DNA of 64,000 nt from Mariprofundus ferrinatatus. Its GTDB lineage: Bacteria > Pseudomonadota > Zetaproteobacteria > Mariprofundales > Mariprofundaceae. Location of the stretch: assembly GCF_002795825.1 (NCBI RefSeq), contig NZ_CP018800.1, positions 806,001-870,000 on the forward strand, in the 5' to 3' direction. A program made the position numbers and the translations under genes. The notes under the pieces were generated by a model. That model did not search any database. It was not told the DNA's origin and was given only the letters and a program-made list of their open reading frames with translations. Shown here one piece after another: positions 8,629-17,882 of the stretch. Position 1 is the first letter of the stretch, and each line of letters begins with the position of its first letter.

Positions 8629-9887
8629 TTGTCGAAGGAGTGACCTGCGAGGGGGTTGCAGGCCCATTATTGCCGGGAGGAGAAGCTGTCGTTCGGATAG
8701 AGGGGAGTACACTGCTGGTGGTCAATGCAGTGCCGGGAGATCACTTGAAACTGCGTGTGGCCGGTAAACGGAGAGGCGTGTTCCGAGGCGAGATCGATGC
8801 AGTAGTGAAACCGTCATCCGACCGTATTGAGCCGCCATGTGGTGTGGCTTCTATCTGTGGTGGCTGTGCGTTGCAGTATCTTTCTGGCGAGAATCAGGCT
8901 TTGCTGAAGTCCGGCTGGGTAAAGGATGCTTTTTCACAGTTGATGGATGATAAATGTAACTGGATACCGTCCCTGTTCCATAAGGATTGGTGCCGCAGAC
9001 GTGTCCGCTGGTTCGTTGGCTCTGACAGTGATGGCAGGTTTCTCGGGTTTTACAGGCCGACAAGCCATGAACCGGTTCGCCAAAGCAAATGTATGGTCGT
9101 ATCAGATGAATTGAATCTGCTGCGTAGCCTGATCGAGCAGTCATTGATAACGGATGAGCTGCATGCAGTTCAGGCGCTGCAACTCGATGATGGAATTCAT
9201 GTCATACTCGAAGCTGCTTCCAGGCCGACAGCGATAGAGGTGGCCGGTATTGATAACACTCCTCTACAGTGGTGGTGGCGCGATAAAGCAGGCATTACCC
9301 GTCCTCTGAAGAAGCCTGTTGTCCAGTTTCATGATCTGCTGCCGGCAGGCGATCGCGATATCTCCCTCGCAGTTGGCCCCGATAGCTTTGTACAGGGGCA
9401 GATGGAGGGAAACAGAGAGTTGATTGCCCAGATTATTGCATGGGCCGGATCGGTTGACAGGGTTGCCGACCTATTTTGCGGTATCGGCAATCTATCTCTT
9501 CCACTGGCCGTGGCTACCGGTGCAACTGTTGTTGGTGCGGAGTTGAATGAGGCAAGTGTGCGGGCAGCGGCCGCGAATGCAAAAAACCTTTCTGTTAATG
9601 CCAGTTTTGAAGTCGCCAACCTGTTTGAGGAGTTTTCTCTTGAGCCATACATTGGTGCTGATCTGTTGATTCTCGATCCCCCAAGGCGTGGCGCCAAGAG
9701 AATCTGTAGCCGCATCTCGCAACTAATGCCGGAGAAGATTATTATGATTTCGTGTGATGTCGCTGCAGGCGCGCGCGATGGTCTGCTGCTGCAGGAGCAG
9801 GGGTACCGTATGTCTGCATTGCGGGCGCTCGATCTGTTTCCCGGGGCTGGCCATGTGGAAGCCATGAGCCTTTGGGTAAGAGGGTAG
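8625..9887 (+). CDS. RumA/TrmA-family RNA (uracil-5-)-methyltransferase
   Basis: Enzymes of this family make 5-methyluridine in 23S rRNA (RlmD/RlmC) or tRNA. The 420-residue protein has an N-terminal TRAM-like domain (to about residue 60). A [4Fe-4S] Cys pattern follows, CGVASICGGC (C-x5-C-x2-C) near residues 67-76, with a fourth Cys probably in RQSKCM. The SAM-binding motif is ADLFCGIGNLSLPLA, then ILDPPRRGAKR, and the catalytic Cys lies in MISCDVAAGARD. The FeS pattern points to the RlmC/RlmD side. The motif at the active Cys is SCDV rather than the usual SCNP. The exact target base is not decided. Confidence 0.88.
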   Translation: MIVEGVTCEGVAGPLLPGGEAVVRIEGSTLLVVNAVPGDHLKLRVAGKRRGVFRGEIDAVVKPSSDRIEPPCGVASICGGCALQYLSGENQALLKSGWVKDAFSQLMDDKCNWIPSLFHKDWCRRRVRWFVGSDSDGRFLGFYRPTSHEPVRQSKCMVVSDELNLLRSLIEQSLITDELHAVQALQLDDGIHVILEAASRPTAIEVAGIDNTPLQWWWRDKAGITRPLKKPVVQFHDLLPAGDRDISLAVGPDSFVQGQMEGNRELIAQIIAWAGSVDRVADLFCGIGNLSLPLAVATGATVVGAELNEASVRAAAANAKNLSVNASFEVANLFEEFSLEPYIGADLLILDPPRRGAKRICSRISQLMPEKIIMISCDVAAGARDGLLLQEQGYRMSALRALDLFPGAGHVEAMSLWVRG

Positions 9888-9947
9888 ATGTAATGGTGAG
9901 TGCCTGTTCATCTTGTCCTGCGAAATCATGAACCACTCTGGGCGGTG

Positions 9948-11453
9948 ATGATGGGAGGTGTGATCAGACTGATTGTGTTGGCTCTGCTTGTCGTCGGCTG
10001 CCAACCCGTAGACTCTAATCGCAATACTCTCCATGTCGGCCTTGCGCAGACGCCGATTACAGTTGATTCCCGTTTTGCCACTGATGCAGCTTCGGTTCGG
10101 ATACAGGACTTCCTGCATCGCGGCCTTGTAAAGCTTGATGAATCTTTCAATGTCGAGGGGGATTTGGCAGAAAGCTGGGTTCATCCTACTCCTCTGTTGT
10201 GGAAATTCAGGCTAAGGCAGGGTGAAACCTTCAGCGATGGCAGCGAGGTGAAGGCGAGGGATGTAGCGGCCACACTACAGGCTGTGATCGATCCGGCCTT
10301 GGCGAGCCCGCGCATGGCAGAGTATTCAGCTATTGAGCGTATCGAAGTTGAGGATGACTACAACCTCACTATTTATCTCTCCAGAGCGGATGCCTCGCTT
10401 CTGACGCGACTTAACCTCGGTATTCTTCCAGCGACGATCGCCTCGGGTCCGCATAATGCCCGTCACACGATTGGATGCGGCGCGTACCGGCTTACCGCGT
10501 GGGGTGAAAGCGGTATAACACTGCAACGAAGGGGTGAAGGCGGCAGCGTTACCGCGATCCGTTTCAGTTGTGTAAAAGATCCGGTGACACGTGTACTGAA
10601 GCTGACACGCGGGGAACTCGACTTCGTTCAGAATGATCTGCCGCCGCACCTGCTTCCCTATATTGGCGAGCAGCGACAGCTGACCATGCTGACACGGCCC
10701 TCCACTACTTTTTCATATATCGGAATAAATCTGCAGGACGGTCTGCTCGGTGATGTGCGAGTCAGACGCGCCCTGGCGCTGGCATTGGATCGGGACAAAC
10801 TGAAAAACGCTCTCTTCTCCGGCCTTCCTGATCTTGCCAACAGCGTGTTAAGCAGGGAGCACTGGGCTTCAGCCTCTTTACCCCCGATTCCGTTTGATCC
10901 CGTACGCGCTGAGCAACTACTCGACGAGGCGGGATTTCCACGTAATCAGGACGGGGTTCGATTTTCGCTTAATTATCGTACAAGTACCGATCCGACACGC
11001 CTGCGTCTGGCCACAGCCATTGCTGCCATGTGGCAGAAAGTAGGTATCAATGTATCTATCGAGTCGCTTGAGTGGGGTGGCTTCTATGCCCGCATCAAGC
11101 GTGGGGACTTCCAGCTGTTTTCACTCTCCTGGGTAGGCATCACCGATCCTGATATCTACCGCTCGATCCTGCACAGCCAGATGTGGCCGCCCAAGGGGGC
11201 AAATCGTGGCCGCTATCGCAATGATGATGTTGACCGGTGGCTGGATCAGGCGGCCGTGGTTGAAGCGCAGAAAGAGCGTAAGGCGCTCTATGCCAAAGTT
11301 CAGAAGCAGATGCTGGAGGATATGGTCTATATACCACTCTGGTATGAGCCGGTTATTGCCGTTTCCGGGCCGCGGGTTCATGGCTTTAAGCCGATGCCGG
11401 ATGGCAACCTGCGAGCCCTGATGGATATTAAATTCATTCAGGAGAACAGGTAA
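9948..11453 (+). CDS. Oligopeptide/dipeptide ABC transporter substrate-binding lipoprotein (SBP_bac_5)
   Basis: A 501-residue extracellular solute-binding protein of the peptide family. The N-terminus is a lipoprotein signal with lipobox LVVGC (lipidated Cys about residue 18). Family motifs follow: TVDSRFATDAASVRIQDFLHRGL, WKFRLRQGETFSDGSEVKARDV, VRRALALALDRDKL, and YIPLWYEPVIAVSGPRVHG near the end. ATGs at 9948 and 9951 and a GTG at 9900 are in frame; the ATG pair gives the proper signal peptide. No permease or ATPase gene is adjacent, so its partners must lie elsewhere. Confidence 0.9.
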   Translation: MMGGVIRLIVLALLVVGCQPVDSNRNTLHVGLAQTPITVDSRFATDAASVRIQDFLHRGLVKLDESFNVEGDLAESWVHPTPLLWKFRLRQGETFSDGSEVKARDVAATLQAVIDPALASPRMAEYSAIERIEVEDDYNLTIYLSRADASLLTRLNLGILPATIASGPHNARHTIGCGAYRLTAWGESGITLQRRGEGGSVTAIRFSCVKDPVTRVLKLTRGELDFVQNDLPPHLLPYIGEQRQLTMLTRPSTTFSYIGINLQDGLLGDVRVRRALALALDRDKLKNALFSGLPDLANSVLSREHWASASLPPIPFDPVRAEQLLDEAGFPRNQDGVRFSLNYRTSTDPTRLRLATAIAAMWQKVGINVSIESLEWGGFYARIKRGDFQLFSLSWVGITDPDIYRSILHSQMWPPKGANRGRYRNDDVDRWLDQAAVVEAQKERKALYAKVQKQMLEDMVYIPLWYEPVIAVSGPRVHGFKPMPDGNLRALMDIKFIQENR

Positions 11454-11454
11454 T

Positions 11455-11862
11455 ATGTTCAGCTTTCACCATGTCGCACTCAGCGTCCGGGAATTAGGGC
11501 CGTCAATTGCGTTTTACGAAATCTTCGGCTTTGAGCCCGTGTTCCGCTGGCAGTCGGATGACGGGGAGCTCTCTATTGTGCATCTGAAACAGGGGGAGGT
11601 GCTTCTCGAACTATTCCGCTTCAGGACTCCTGTTGATGCGCCTCACACCTCACATGAGCTTTCCACTGATCTGCCCCGAATCGGCATGAAACATTTTGGT
11701 CTCAAAAGTGAAGATATCGATATCGCTGCAGCTCATCTGATGAAGCTGGGGTTGGTTGAGCACATTGAGATTGTAGAGGGCAGGACCGGGATCCGTTATT
11801 TTTTCGTCAAGGACCCTTCCGGCCTCATGGTTGAAGTCGTTGAGGATAACCGGAAATTGTAG
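11455..11862 (+). CDS. VOC-family (glyoxalase-fold) protein
   Basis: A 135-residue vicinal-oxygen-chelate protein with two beta-alpha-beta-beta-beta modules. It begins FSFHHVALSVRELGPSIAFYEIFGFEP, giving the first metal His, and ends YFFVKDPSGLMVEVVED, giving the final Glu. These are the standard metal ligands of glyoxalase I and related lyases or epimerases. The substrate is not evident. An AGGAG precedes the ATG, which starts one base after the stop of the peptide-binding protein, so the two are probably co-transcribed. Confidence 0.88.
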   Translation: MFSFHHVALSVRELGPSIAFYEIFGFEPVFRWQSDDGELSIVHLKQGEVLLELFRFRTPVDAPHTSHELSTDLPRIGMKHFGLKSEDIDIAAAHLMKLGLVEHIEIVEGRTGIRYFFVKDPSGLMVEVVEDNRKL

Positions 11863-11947
11863 TTTTCCGCATCGACATTTGAGCGCAATGAAGCTATAAA
11901 TGTGGTAGGGGAGCGTTGGCGTTTACAGCTTCTGTGGAAGGAGTTTT

Positions 11948-13495
11948 ATGATCAGGCCAGGTATTCATCTCAAGCTTCGCCGCATCGGCATTGACACTTT
12001 CAAGGAAAATGTCGCCTATCTGCACCGTGACTGCCCTGTTTACCACACCGAAGGTTTTCAGGCGCTTGCTAAAGTCGAAATCAACAGCGTCAGCGACCAC
12101 CAGCAGGTACTGGCAGTTCTCAATGTGGTCAATGATGAGAAGATCATGGCGATTGATGAACTGGGACTGAGTGAGCAGGCATTTATTCAGCTTGGGCTCT
12201 ATGAAGGGGATATGGTTTGCATCGCACAGGCAGTACCACCTGAATCACTCGATGCCGTGCATCGCAAGATCGCAGGTGAACGGCTGAATGAAAGTGATTT
12301 CCTCTCCATTATTCGCGATGTTGTTGCCAACCGTTATTCACGCATGGAGATGTCTGCCTTTCTGGTGGCATGCAGTGAGAGTGGCATGGAACGTGAAGAG
12401 CTGCTCTATCTGACCGAGGCCATGGTGAAAACCGGTGAAAAGCTCGATTGGGGCGAGCCGTTGGTGGTGGATAAGCACTGTATCGGCGGCATTCCGGGTA
12501 ACCGGACAACAATGCTGGTGGTGCCAATAATTGCTGCCCACGGCATGTTGATTCCCAAGACATCGAGCCGTGCTATTACCTCACCCTCCGGCACGGCCGA
12601 TACGATGGAGACACTGGCCCGTGTTGATCTGGATCTGAACAACTTGCGCGAAATTGTTCGCCATGAACGCGGTTGTCTTGCCTGGGGTGGCAGGGCAAGG
12701 CTTGCCCCTGCCGATGATATCCTGATCTCGGTGGAACGGCCGCTTTCGCTCGACTCTCCCGGTCAGATGGTCTCTTCGATTCTTTCCAAGAAGGTCGCTG
12801 CAGGTGCTACACACCTGTTGATCGATATTCCGGTAGGTCCTACCGCAAAAGTACACCGCATGAATGATGCCCTTCGCCTTCGCAAGCTGTTCGAATATGT
12901 CGGAGATCGTCTGGGATTGCACCTTGAGGTGGTGATCACCAACGGCGAACAGCCGATCGGACGTGGCATCGGTCCTGCACTGGAGGCACGCGATGTGATC
13001 AAGGTTCTGGAGAACGATCCTGAAGCGCCGTCTGATCTGCGTGAAAAGGCACTCAGGCTTGCCGGTCGAATCCTGGAATTTGATCCGGATGTTCGGGGTG
13101 GACATGGGTATGCCATTGCGCGAGATATTCTCGAAACTGGACGCGCCATGGCCAAAATGCAGGCGATCATTGCAGCGCAGGGAGAAAACAAAGACCCGCC
13201 CAAGCTGGGTGAGTTAATTATGGAGGTGACGGCCCCCGAGTCCGGGTTTGTTACCGAGATAGACAACCTGCAGATGGCTCGGATCGCTCGCTTGGCAGGC
13301 GCCCCAATGGACAAAGGGGCCGGTGTGGACCTGCTCAAAAAACTTGGTGACCGGGTTGAAGAAGGTGAATCGCTTTACCGAATCCATGCGGAGTTTCCAT
13401 CCGATTTCGACTTCGCACAGGAGCAGACAAGGAAGGATATCGGCTTCAGAATCGGCGATAAGCCGGCTGCGCCGAACTATTTCCCACCGCTATGA
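11948..13495 (+). CDS. AMP/thymidine phosphorylase-like enzyme
   Basis: A 515-residue nucleoside or nucleotide phosphorylase of the long DeoA-like branch that includes archaeal AMP phosphorylase. There is an extra N-terminal domain of about 85 residues. The phosphate-binding signature [18 protein letters not shown] then sits near residue 178, followed by [24 protein letters not shown] and [15 protein letters not shown]. The C-terminal domain has the [15 protein letters not shown] and [12 protein letters not shown] motifs. It overlaps the PRPP-synthetase-like gene by four bases, which suggests a shared ribose-phosphate role. Substrate (AMP, other NMPs or thymidine) cannot be fixed here. Confidence 0.88.
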   Translation: MIRPGIHLKLRRIGIDTFKENVAYLHRDCPVYHTEGFQALAKVEINSVSDHQQVLAVLNVVNDEKIMAIDELGLSEQAFIQLGLYEGDMVCIAQAVPPESLDAVHRKIAGERLNESDFLSIIRDVVANRYSRMEMSAFLVACSESGMEREELLYLTEAMVKTGEKLDWGEPLVVDKHCIGGIPGNRTTMLVVPIIAAHGMLIPKTSSRAITSPSGTADTMETLARVDLDLNNLREIVRHERGCLAWGGRARLAPADDILISVERPLSLDSPGQMVSSILSKKVAAGATHLLIDIPVGPTAKVHRMNDALRLRKLFEYVGDRLGLHLEVVITNGEQPIGRGIGPALEARDVIKVLENDPEAPSDLREKALRLAGRILEFDPDVRGGHGYAIARDILETGRAMAKMQAIIAAQGENKDPPKLGELIMEVTAPESGFVTEIDNLQMARIARLAGAPMDKGAGVDLLKKLGDRVEEGESLYRIHAEFPSDFDFAQEQTRKDIGFRIGDKPAAPNYFPPL

Positions 13496-14376
13496 GTGAT
13501 ATTCTACTGCTCGGTTTTGCCGAAAGCCGGAGAGTGACCGGTCAACTGGCCGATTTACTGGCCTGGCCAAGTGACGGGATCGAGGTACACCGCTTTCCTG
13601 ATGGAGAGAGCAGGGTGCGACTGCCTGCTGAGTTACCGCAGCATGTGGTAATCTGTCTGAGTCTGGATCATCCCAATGAAAAACTGGTCGAGCTGTTGCT
13701 TGCTGCCGATGCGGCGCGAGCGGGTGGAGCTGAAAAGGTTTCGCTGGTAGCTCCTTATTTATGCTATATGCGCCAGGATATGGCCTTTCATCCTGGTGAA
13801 GCGGTGAGTCAGAAAACAATCGGTTCACTGCTTGGCGATTCATTCGATGCTGTGGTGACCGTTGATCCACATCTTCACAGGATAGAGCGGCTTGATCAGG
13901 CAGTGACTTCGACGCAGGCGGTCAGTCTGACTGCAACACGTCCCATTGCCGAATTTGTTGCCGATCATTTTGAGCGACCGCTGTTGATTGGGCCGGATGA
14001 GGAGTCGCTGCAGTGGGTGTCATCTATTGCTGAGGGGTGGGGGTTCGATTTTACTGTCGGCCGCAAGGAGCGAATGGGGGATCGCAATGTACGCATCTGC
14101 CTGCCGGATGATCTCTCCGTGACGGGCCGCGATGTGGTGATAGTCGATGACATGGCCAGCACCGGACGTACCATGTTAGCAGCTGTTGAGAGCGTGAAAT
14201 CCGGCAATCCCGCTTCGTTATCGCTGATCGTGACGCATGCACTTTTTGTCGGCGATGCCGAGGAGCGCATCCGTGCAGCCGGCATAGATCATCTCTGGAG
14301 TACGGACACTATCGCGCATCCGACCAATGCCATTGGGCTGGCACCGCTGATGGCCGACGCTATCCGCAATCTCTGA
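13492..14376 (+). CDS. Ribose-phosphate pyrophosphokinase-like protein
   Basis: A 294-residue PRPP-synthetase-family protein, shorter than the usual 310-320. It shows [14 protein letters not shown], the loop [33 protein letters not shown], and the PRPP-binding motif [15 protein letters not shown] near residues 217-231. The catalytic flexible-loop region has VGRKERMG. Divergent residues mean it may work on a different pentose phosphate than canonical Prs. Translational coupling to the AMP-phosphorylase-like gene suggests that they process ribose-1-phosphate or ribose-bisphosphates together. Confidence 0.85.
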   Translation: MSDILLLGFAESRRVTGQLADLLAWPSDGIEVHRFPDGESRVRLPAELPQHVVICLSLDHPNEKLVELLLAADAARAGGAEKVSLVAPYLCYMRQDMAFHPGEAVSQKTIGSLLGDSFDAVVTVDPHLHRIERLDQAVTSTQAVSLTATRPIAEFVADHFERPLLIGPDEESLQWVSSIAEGWGFDFTVGRKERMGDRNVRICLPDDLSVTGRDVVIVDDMASTGRTMLAAVESVKSGNPASLSLIVTHALFVGDAEERIRAAGIDHLWSTDTIAHPTNAIGLAPLMADAIRNL

Positions 14377-14391
14377 TAAAGTTCCGGATTC

Positions 14392-15240
14392 ATGGCATAT
14401 ATCGATCATATTCGGGCATTGAACCGCTGGAATCCGGAAAACTTTCTACCCTTGATCGTAGATGGCAAACGCATGGGGAGGATCCGCCACCGCTTTGCAC
14501 AAGAGTTGGACGGGTTCAAGGAGTGCTTTGATGTTCGGACAGAATGTGTAGTCCTGAGTTCTGCTCTGAAAAGTTTTGATGAGCGTTCAGAAGCAGTCGC
14601 CGAAGTGCTGCATCGGTTGACCGAGTCCGGTGTGGTTCGCCATCTGATGGGGGAGATGTTTCCCGTGCTCAGCGGTTTTGATCAATCTGCGGCATTCCAG
14701 ATTGATCGCGCCGTGGTATCCATGTTCGGTATCCGCGCTTTCGGCCAGCACCTGAACGGTTATGTCGAAACCGGTGATGGCATTGCCATGTGGATCGCTC
14801 GAAGAGCATCTGACCGCAGGGCATTTCCCGATCGACTGGATCATCTGGTGGCCGGTGGCCTTCCGCATGGCATTTCGCTCGCCGACAACCTCACCAAGGA
14901 GTGCATGGAGGAGGCGAATATTCCAGCTGAACTGGCGGCATCGGCCAGGCCGGTTGCCGAGATCAGCTACTGCTGCGAGGTGAAGCGCGGATTGAGGGAT
15001 GATACCCTCTTCTGCTACGACCTTGAGTTGCCGGGAAGCTTCAGGCCGGAGTGTAATGATGGCGAGGTGGCTTCATTCGAACTGATGCCGATTGAACAGG
15101 TGGCCGATATCGTACGAAACAGCGAGGAGTTCAAGCCCAACTGTAATCTCGTCATTATCGATTTTCTGCTGCGTCATAATCTGATTGCATCGGAAGATGA
15201 GCGTAAACTTTTGCAAAACGGATTAAGCGGCAACAACTAA
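14392..15240 (+). CDS. DUF4743-Nudix hydrolase (thiamine-pyrophosphokinase-related type)
   Basis: A 282-residue protein with an N-terminal DUF4743 domain (to about residue 120) and a C-terminal Nudix domain. The Nudix box is recognisable as GGLPHGISLADNLTKECMEEANI near residues 160-182, carrying the Glu pair that binds metal, and WIARRASDRRAFPDRLDHL precedes it. Homologues include fungal and plant Nudix proteins such as Nudt20/24, reported to hydrolyse damaged thiamine diphosphates. Its biological substrate here is unknown. It begins 15 bases after the PRPP-synthetase-like stop. Confidence 0.85.
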   Translation: MAYIDHIRALNRWNPENFLPLIVDGKRMGRIRHRFAQELDGFKECFDVRTECVVLSSALKSFDERSEAVAEVLHRLTESGVVRHLMGEMFPVLSGFDQSAAFQIDRAVVSMFGIRAFGQHLNGYVETGDGIAMWIARRASDRRAFPDRLDHLVAGGLPHGISLADNLTKECMEEANIPAELAASARPVAEISYCCEVKRGLRDDTLFCYDLELPGSFRPECNDGEVASFELMPIEQVADIVRNSEEFKPNCNLVIIDFLLRHNLIASEDERKLLQNGLSGNN

Positions 15241-15275
15241 AGCGACAAACGGGCTTCTGCTGCTAGGTTTCGGGC

Positions 15276-16424
15276 ATGGAACCCCGCAACGAACCCCGCA
15301 ACGAACGAACTGCCGAAGCGATTATTGCTGAAGTTGTGGAGAGTCTTGCGCACCTGAAAGGTGTGCGGGTGATCGCGGCCATGAGCGGTGGCGTGGATTC
15401 CTCAGTGATGGCTGCACTGCTCAAAGAGGCAGGGCTGGACGTTGTCGGGGTATTTCTCAATGTATGGGACTATTCGCGCGAGGAGGTGGATCGACACGGC
15501 TCCTGCTGCTCGCTGGAGGACTCCTATGATGCCCGCCGTGTGGCCGATAGCGTAGGCATTCCATTTTACGCCATGGATATGCGCGAAGAGTTCCGCCGTG
15601 ATGTGATCGATCCCTTTGTCGCTGACTACGAAAGCGGGCGTACCCCCAACCCCTGTGAACGTTGTAACCGCTTTGTGAAATTCGGGGCGTTGCTGAAAGC
15701 GGCCGATCAGCTTGAGGCAGAGTACGTTGCAACCGGTCACTACGTACAGCGCCGCGACGATGAAAACGGCATTCACCTCTACAAGGGTAACGACAATCGT
15801 AAGGATCAGAGCTATTTCCTTGCCACAACCAACCGTGAGCAGGCATCGCGCATCCTCTTCCCGGTCGGTGGAATGGAGAAGGACGATACACGCAAACTTG
15901 CCCGCCACTATCATTTACCGACTGCCGAAAAACATGAGAGTCAGGATATCTGCTTTATTCCGGCTGGGGATCGCATCGCCTTCCTGAAACGTGAAGGGGC
16001 CTCAAGCGGTTTCATTGCCGGTGAAATTGTCGATCGTCAGGGCAATGTTCTGGGCCGCCATCAAGGTATCGCTCACTATACACTTGGCCAGCGCAAAGGG
16101 CTGGGCTTGCCAGACGGGCCATGGCATGTGGTGGGGCTTGACGGCAAAGCAGCGCGCGTGGTGGTGGCACATCCCGAAGAGGCTGTGATTCGCGAGGTGG
16201 AGGTGGATGAGATAAGCTGGATTCGGCGTCCGGAACCGGCTGATGAAATTACCGCCAAGGTTCGCTACCAGATGCAGCCCGCCGCCTGTGCATTGAGCGA
16301 GACCGGGTCAATGTTGCATGTGCGTTTCAAAGAGTCGCAGAAACCGACCGCGCCCGGTCAGGTGGCGGCATTCTATAGCGGCGATGAATTGTTGGGTGGT
16401 GGCATCGTCAGCAGGGTGCTGTAG
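15276..16424 (+). CDS. mnmA: tRNA-specific 2-thiouridylase MnmA
   Basis: MnmA installs the sulfur of s2U at wobble position 34 of tRNA-Lys, Glu and Gln. The 382-residue protein has the PP-loop AAMSGGVDSSVMAALL near residues 34-49. The catalytic cysteines lie in TPNPCERCNRFVKFG and ESQDICFI. KDQSYFLATTNREQ and TLGQRKGLGL are further family segments. The N-terminus opens with a 12-base tandem duplication encoding EPRNEPRN, so the true start could be at a later codon. It converges with the phosphohexomutase seven bases downstream. Confidence 0.95.
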   Translation: MEPRNEPRNERTAEAIIAEVVESLAHLKGVRVIAAMSGGVDSSVMAALLKEAGLDVVGVFLNVWDYSREEVDRHGSCCSLEDSYDARRVADSVGIPFYAMDMREEFRRDVIDPFVADYESGRTPNPCERCNRFVKFGALLKAADQLEAEYVATGHYVQRRDDENGIHLYKGNDNRKDQSYFLATTNREQASRILFPVGGMEKDDTRKLARHYHLPTAEKHESQDICFIPAGDRIAFLKREGASSGFIAGEIVDRQGNVLGRHQGIAHYTLGQRKGLGLPDGPWHVVGLDGKAARVVVAHPEEAVIREVEVDEISWIRRPEPADEITAKVRYQMQPAACALSETGSMLHVRFKESQKPTAPGQVAAFYSGDELLGGGIVSRVL

Positions 16425-16431
16425 CCGACTG

Positions 16432-17793
16432 TCAGTCCGGTTTGTTCAGCCAATCCTCGATAAGTGAGCGCATCTCCTGCAACCGCCTGTCATTCGGGGC
16501 TTCAAAGCGCATCACCAGTGCCGGCTGGGTATTGGAGGCGCGCAAAAGTCCCCAACCGTCATCGAACTGGATGCGCATGCCATCGATATTAACGATGTCG
16601 TAATCCTCACCTGTAAAATGGGCGATTGCCTCTTCCACCAGCGCAAATTTCGTTGCATCACTGCATGGCACACGAATCTCGGGCGTGGAAACCGATTCAG
16701 GTATGCCGGTCAGCAGTTCAGGGAAACCGGCCCTGCTTTCGGTGAGCATCTGCATCACCCGCGCACCGGCATAAGCAGCATCATCAAAGCCAAAAAAACG
16801 GTCGGCAAAAAAGATGTGGCCGCTCATTTCGCCAGCCAGCAGCGCACCGGTCTCCTTCATCTTCGCCTTGATCGGCGAATGTCCTGTTCGCCACATCACA
16901 GGGTTACCGCCCGCCTCAACGATGCCGTCGTACATATGCTGCGAACTCTTTACCTCCGAGATGATCACCGCTCCGGGGTGTGATTTAAGCAGGTGGCGTG
17001 AGAGCAGCAACAGCAGCATATCGGACCAGACGATATCGCCATGAGCATCGACGATGCCGATACGGTCACCATCACCATCGAATGCGATACCGAGATCGGC
17101 TTTTTCCCGAACTACCGTGTCGGCAAGATCTTTCAGGTTGGCTGCAATGGTTGGATCGGGATGGTGGTTAGGGAATGAACCATCCGGTTCACAGTAGAGC
17201 TCGATCACCTCACACCCTAGTCGCCTGTAGAGTGGGGCGGCAATCACGCCTGACGGACCATTGCCGGCATCAATCACCACTTTAAGCGGGTAAGCGAGCG
17301 GACAGTCGGCAGCAACAAATTCGATATAGCTTTCGACAATGGCATGCGCTTTACAGCTTCCCTGTACAGAAGCGGCTGGATGCCGCTCCAGCATCAGCTG
17401 TTTAAGGTGCTGGATATCATCGCCATGCAGGCTCGATTTTCCGATCATCATCTTAAAGCCGTTATAGTCGGAAGGGTTGTGGCTGGCTGTGACCTGTACG
17501 CTGCCTGCAGCATCGAGTTGAAATACCGCGTAGTAGGCGAGCGGAGTAGGCACGATTCCGACATCGAGCACGTCAACTCCCGCATCAGTCAGTCCCCGGA
17601 TCAGGGAGGCCTGCAGCGCGGGGCCGGAGAGGCGCACATCACGCCCTACAATGACAGGGCGTGACTCATCTTCAGGCAGCATGGCGGCGAAAGCCATGCC
17701 GAGGCTGTAGGCGAAGGTTTCATCGACATCGCTTCCGGCAATGCCACGGATATCGTATTCACGGAAAATATGGTGCGGAAAACCGTTATTCAA
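16432..17793 (-). CDS. Phosphomannomutase/phosphoglucomutase (AlgC/ManB type)
   Basis: A 453-residue alpha-D-phosphohexomutase that interconverts hexose-6- and hexose-1-phosphates for envelope polysaccharides. It starts HHIFREYDIRGIAGSDVDETFAYSLG, typical of the AlgC branch. The phosphoserine loop is VQVTASHNPSDYNGFKMM near residues 96-113. The metal-binding loop is IAFDGDGDRIG, the sugar-binding loop is LAGEMSGHIFF, and the phosphate-binding C-terminus is LRASNTQPALVMRFEA. A second, divergent phosphohexomutase is at 29,347-30,849. It is divergent from the rep-like helicase. Confidence 0.93.
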   Translation of the reverse strand: MNNGFPHHIFREYDIRGIAGSDVDETFAYSLGMAFAAMLPEDESRPVIVGRDVRLSGPALQASLIRGLTDAGVDVLDVGIVPTPLAYYAVFQLDAAGSVQVTASHNPSDYNGFKMMIGKSSLHGDDIQHLKQLMLERHPAASVQGSCKAHAIVESYIEFVAADCPLAYPLKVVIDAGNGPSGVIAAPLYRRLGCEVIELYCEPDGSFPNHHPDPTIAANLKDLADTVVREKADLGIAFDGDGDRIGIVDAHGDIVWSDMLLLLLSRHLLKSHPGAVIISEVKSSQHMYDGIVEAGGNPVMWRTGHSPIKAKMKETGALLAGEMSGHIFFADRFFGFDDAAYAGARVMQMLTESRAGFPELLTGIPESVSTPEIRVPCSDATKFALVEEAIAHFTGEDYDIVNIDGMRIQFDDGWGLLRASNTQPALVMRFEAPNDRRLQEMRSLIEDWLNKPD

Positions 17794-17882
17794 AACCCAC
17801 TCCTCCTGAGGCCAGTTAGACTAATACCTAAGTCCCGATCTTGCACTTGCGAAGTGGGTGAGCGCCCCTATGCTCCGCCCCC

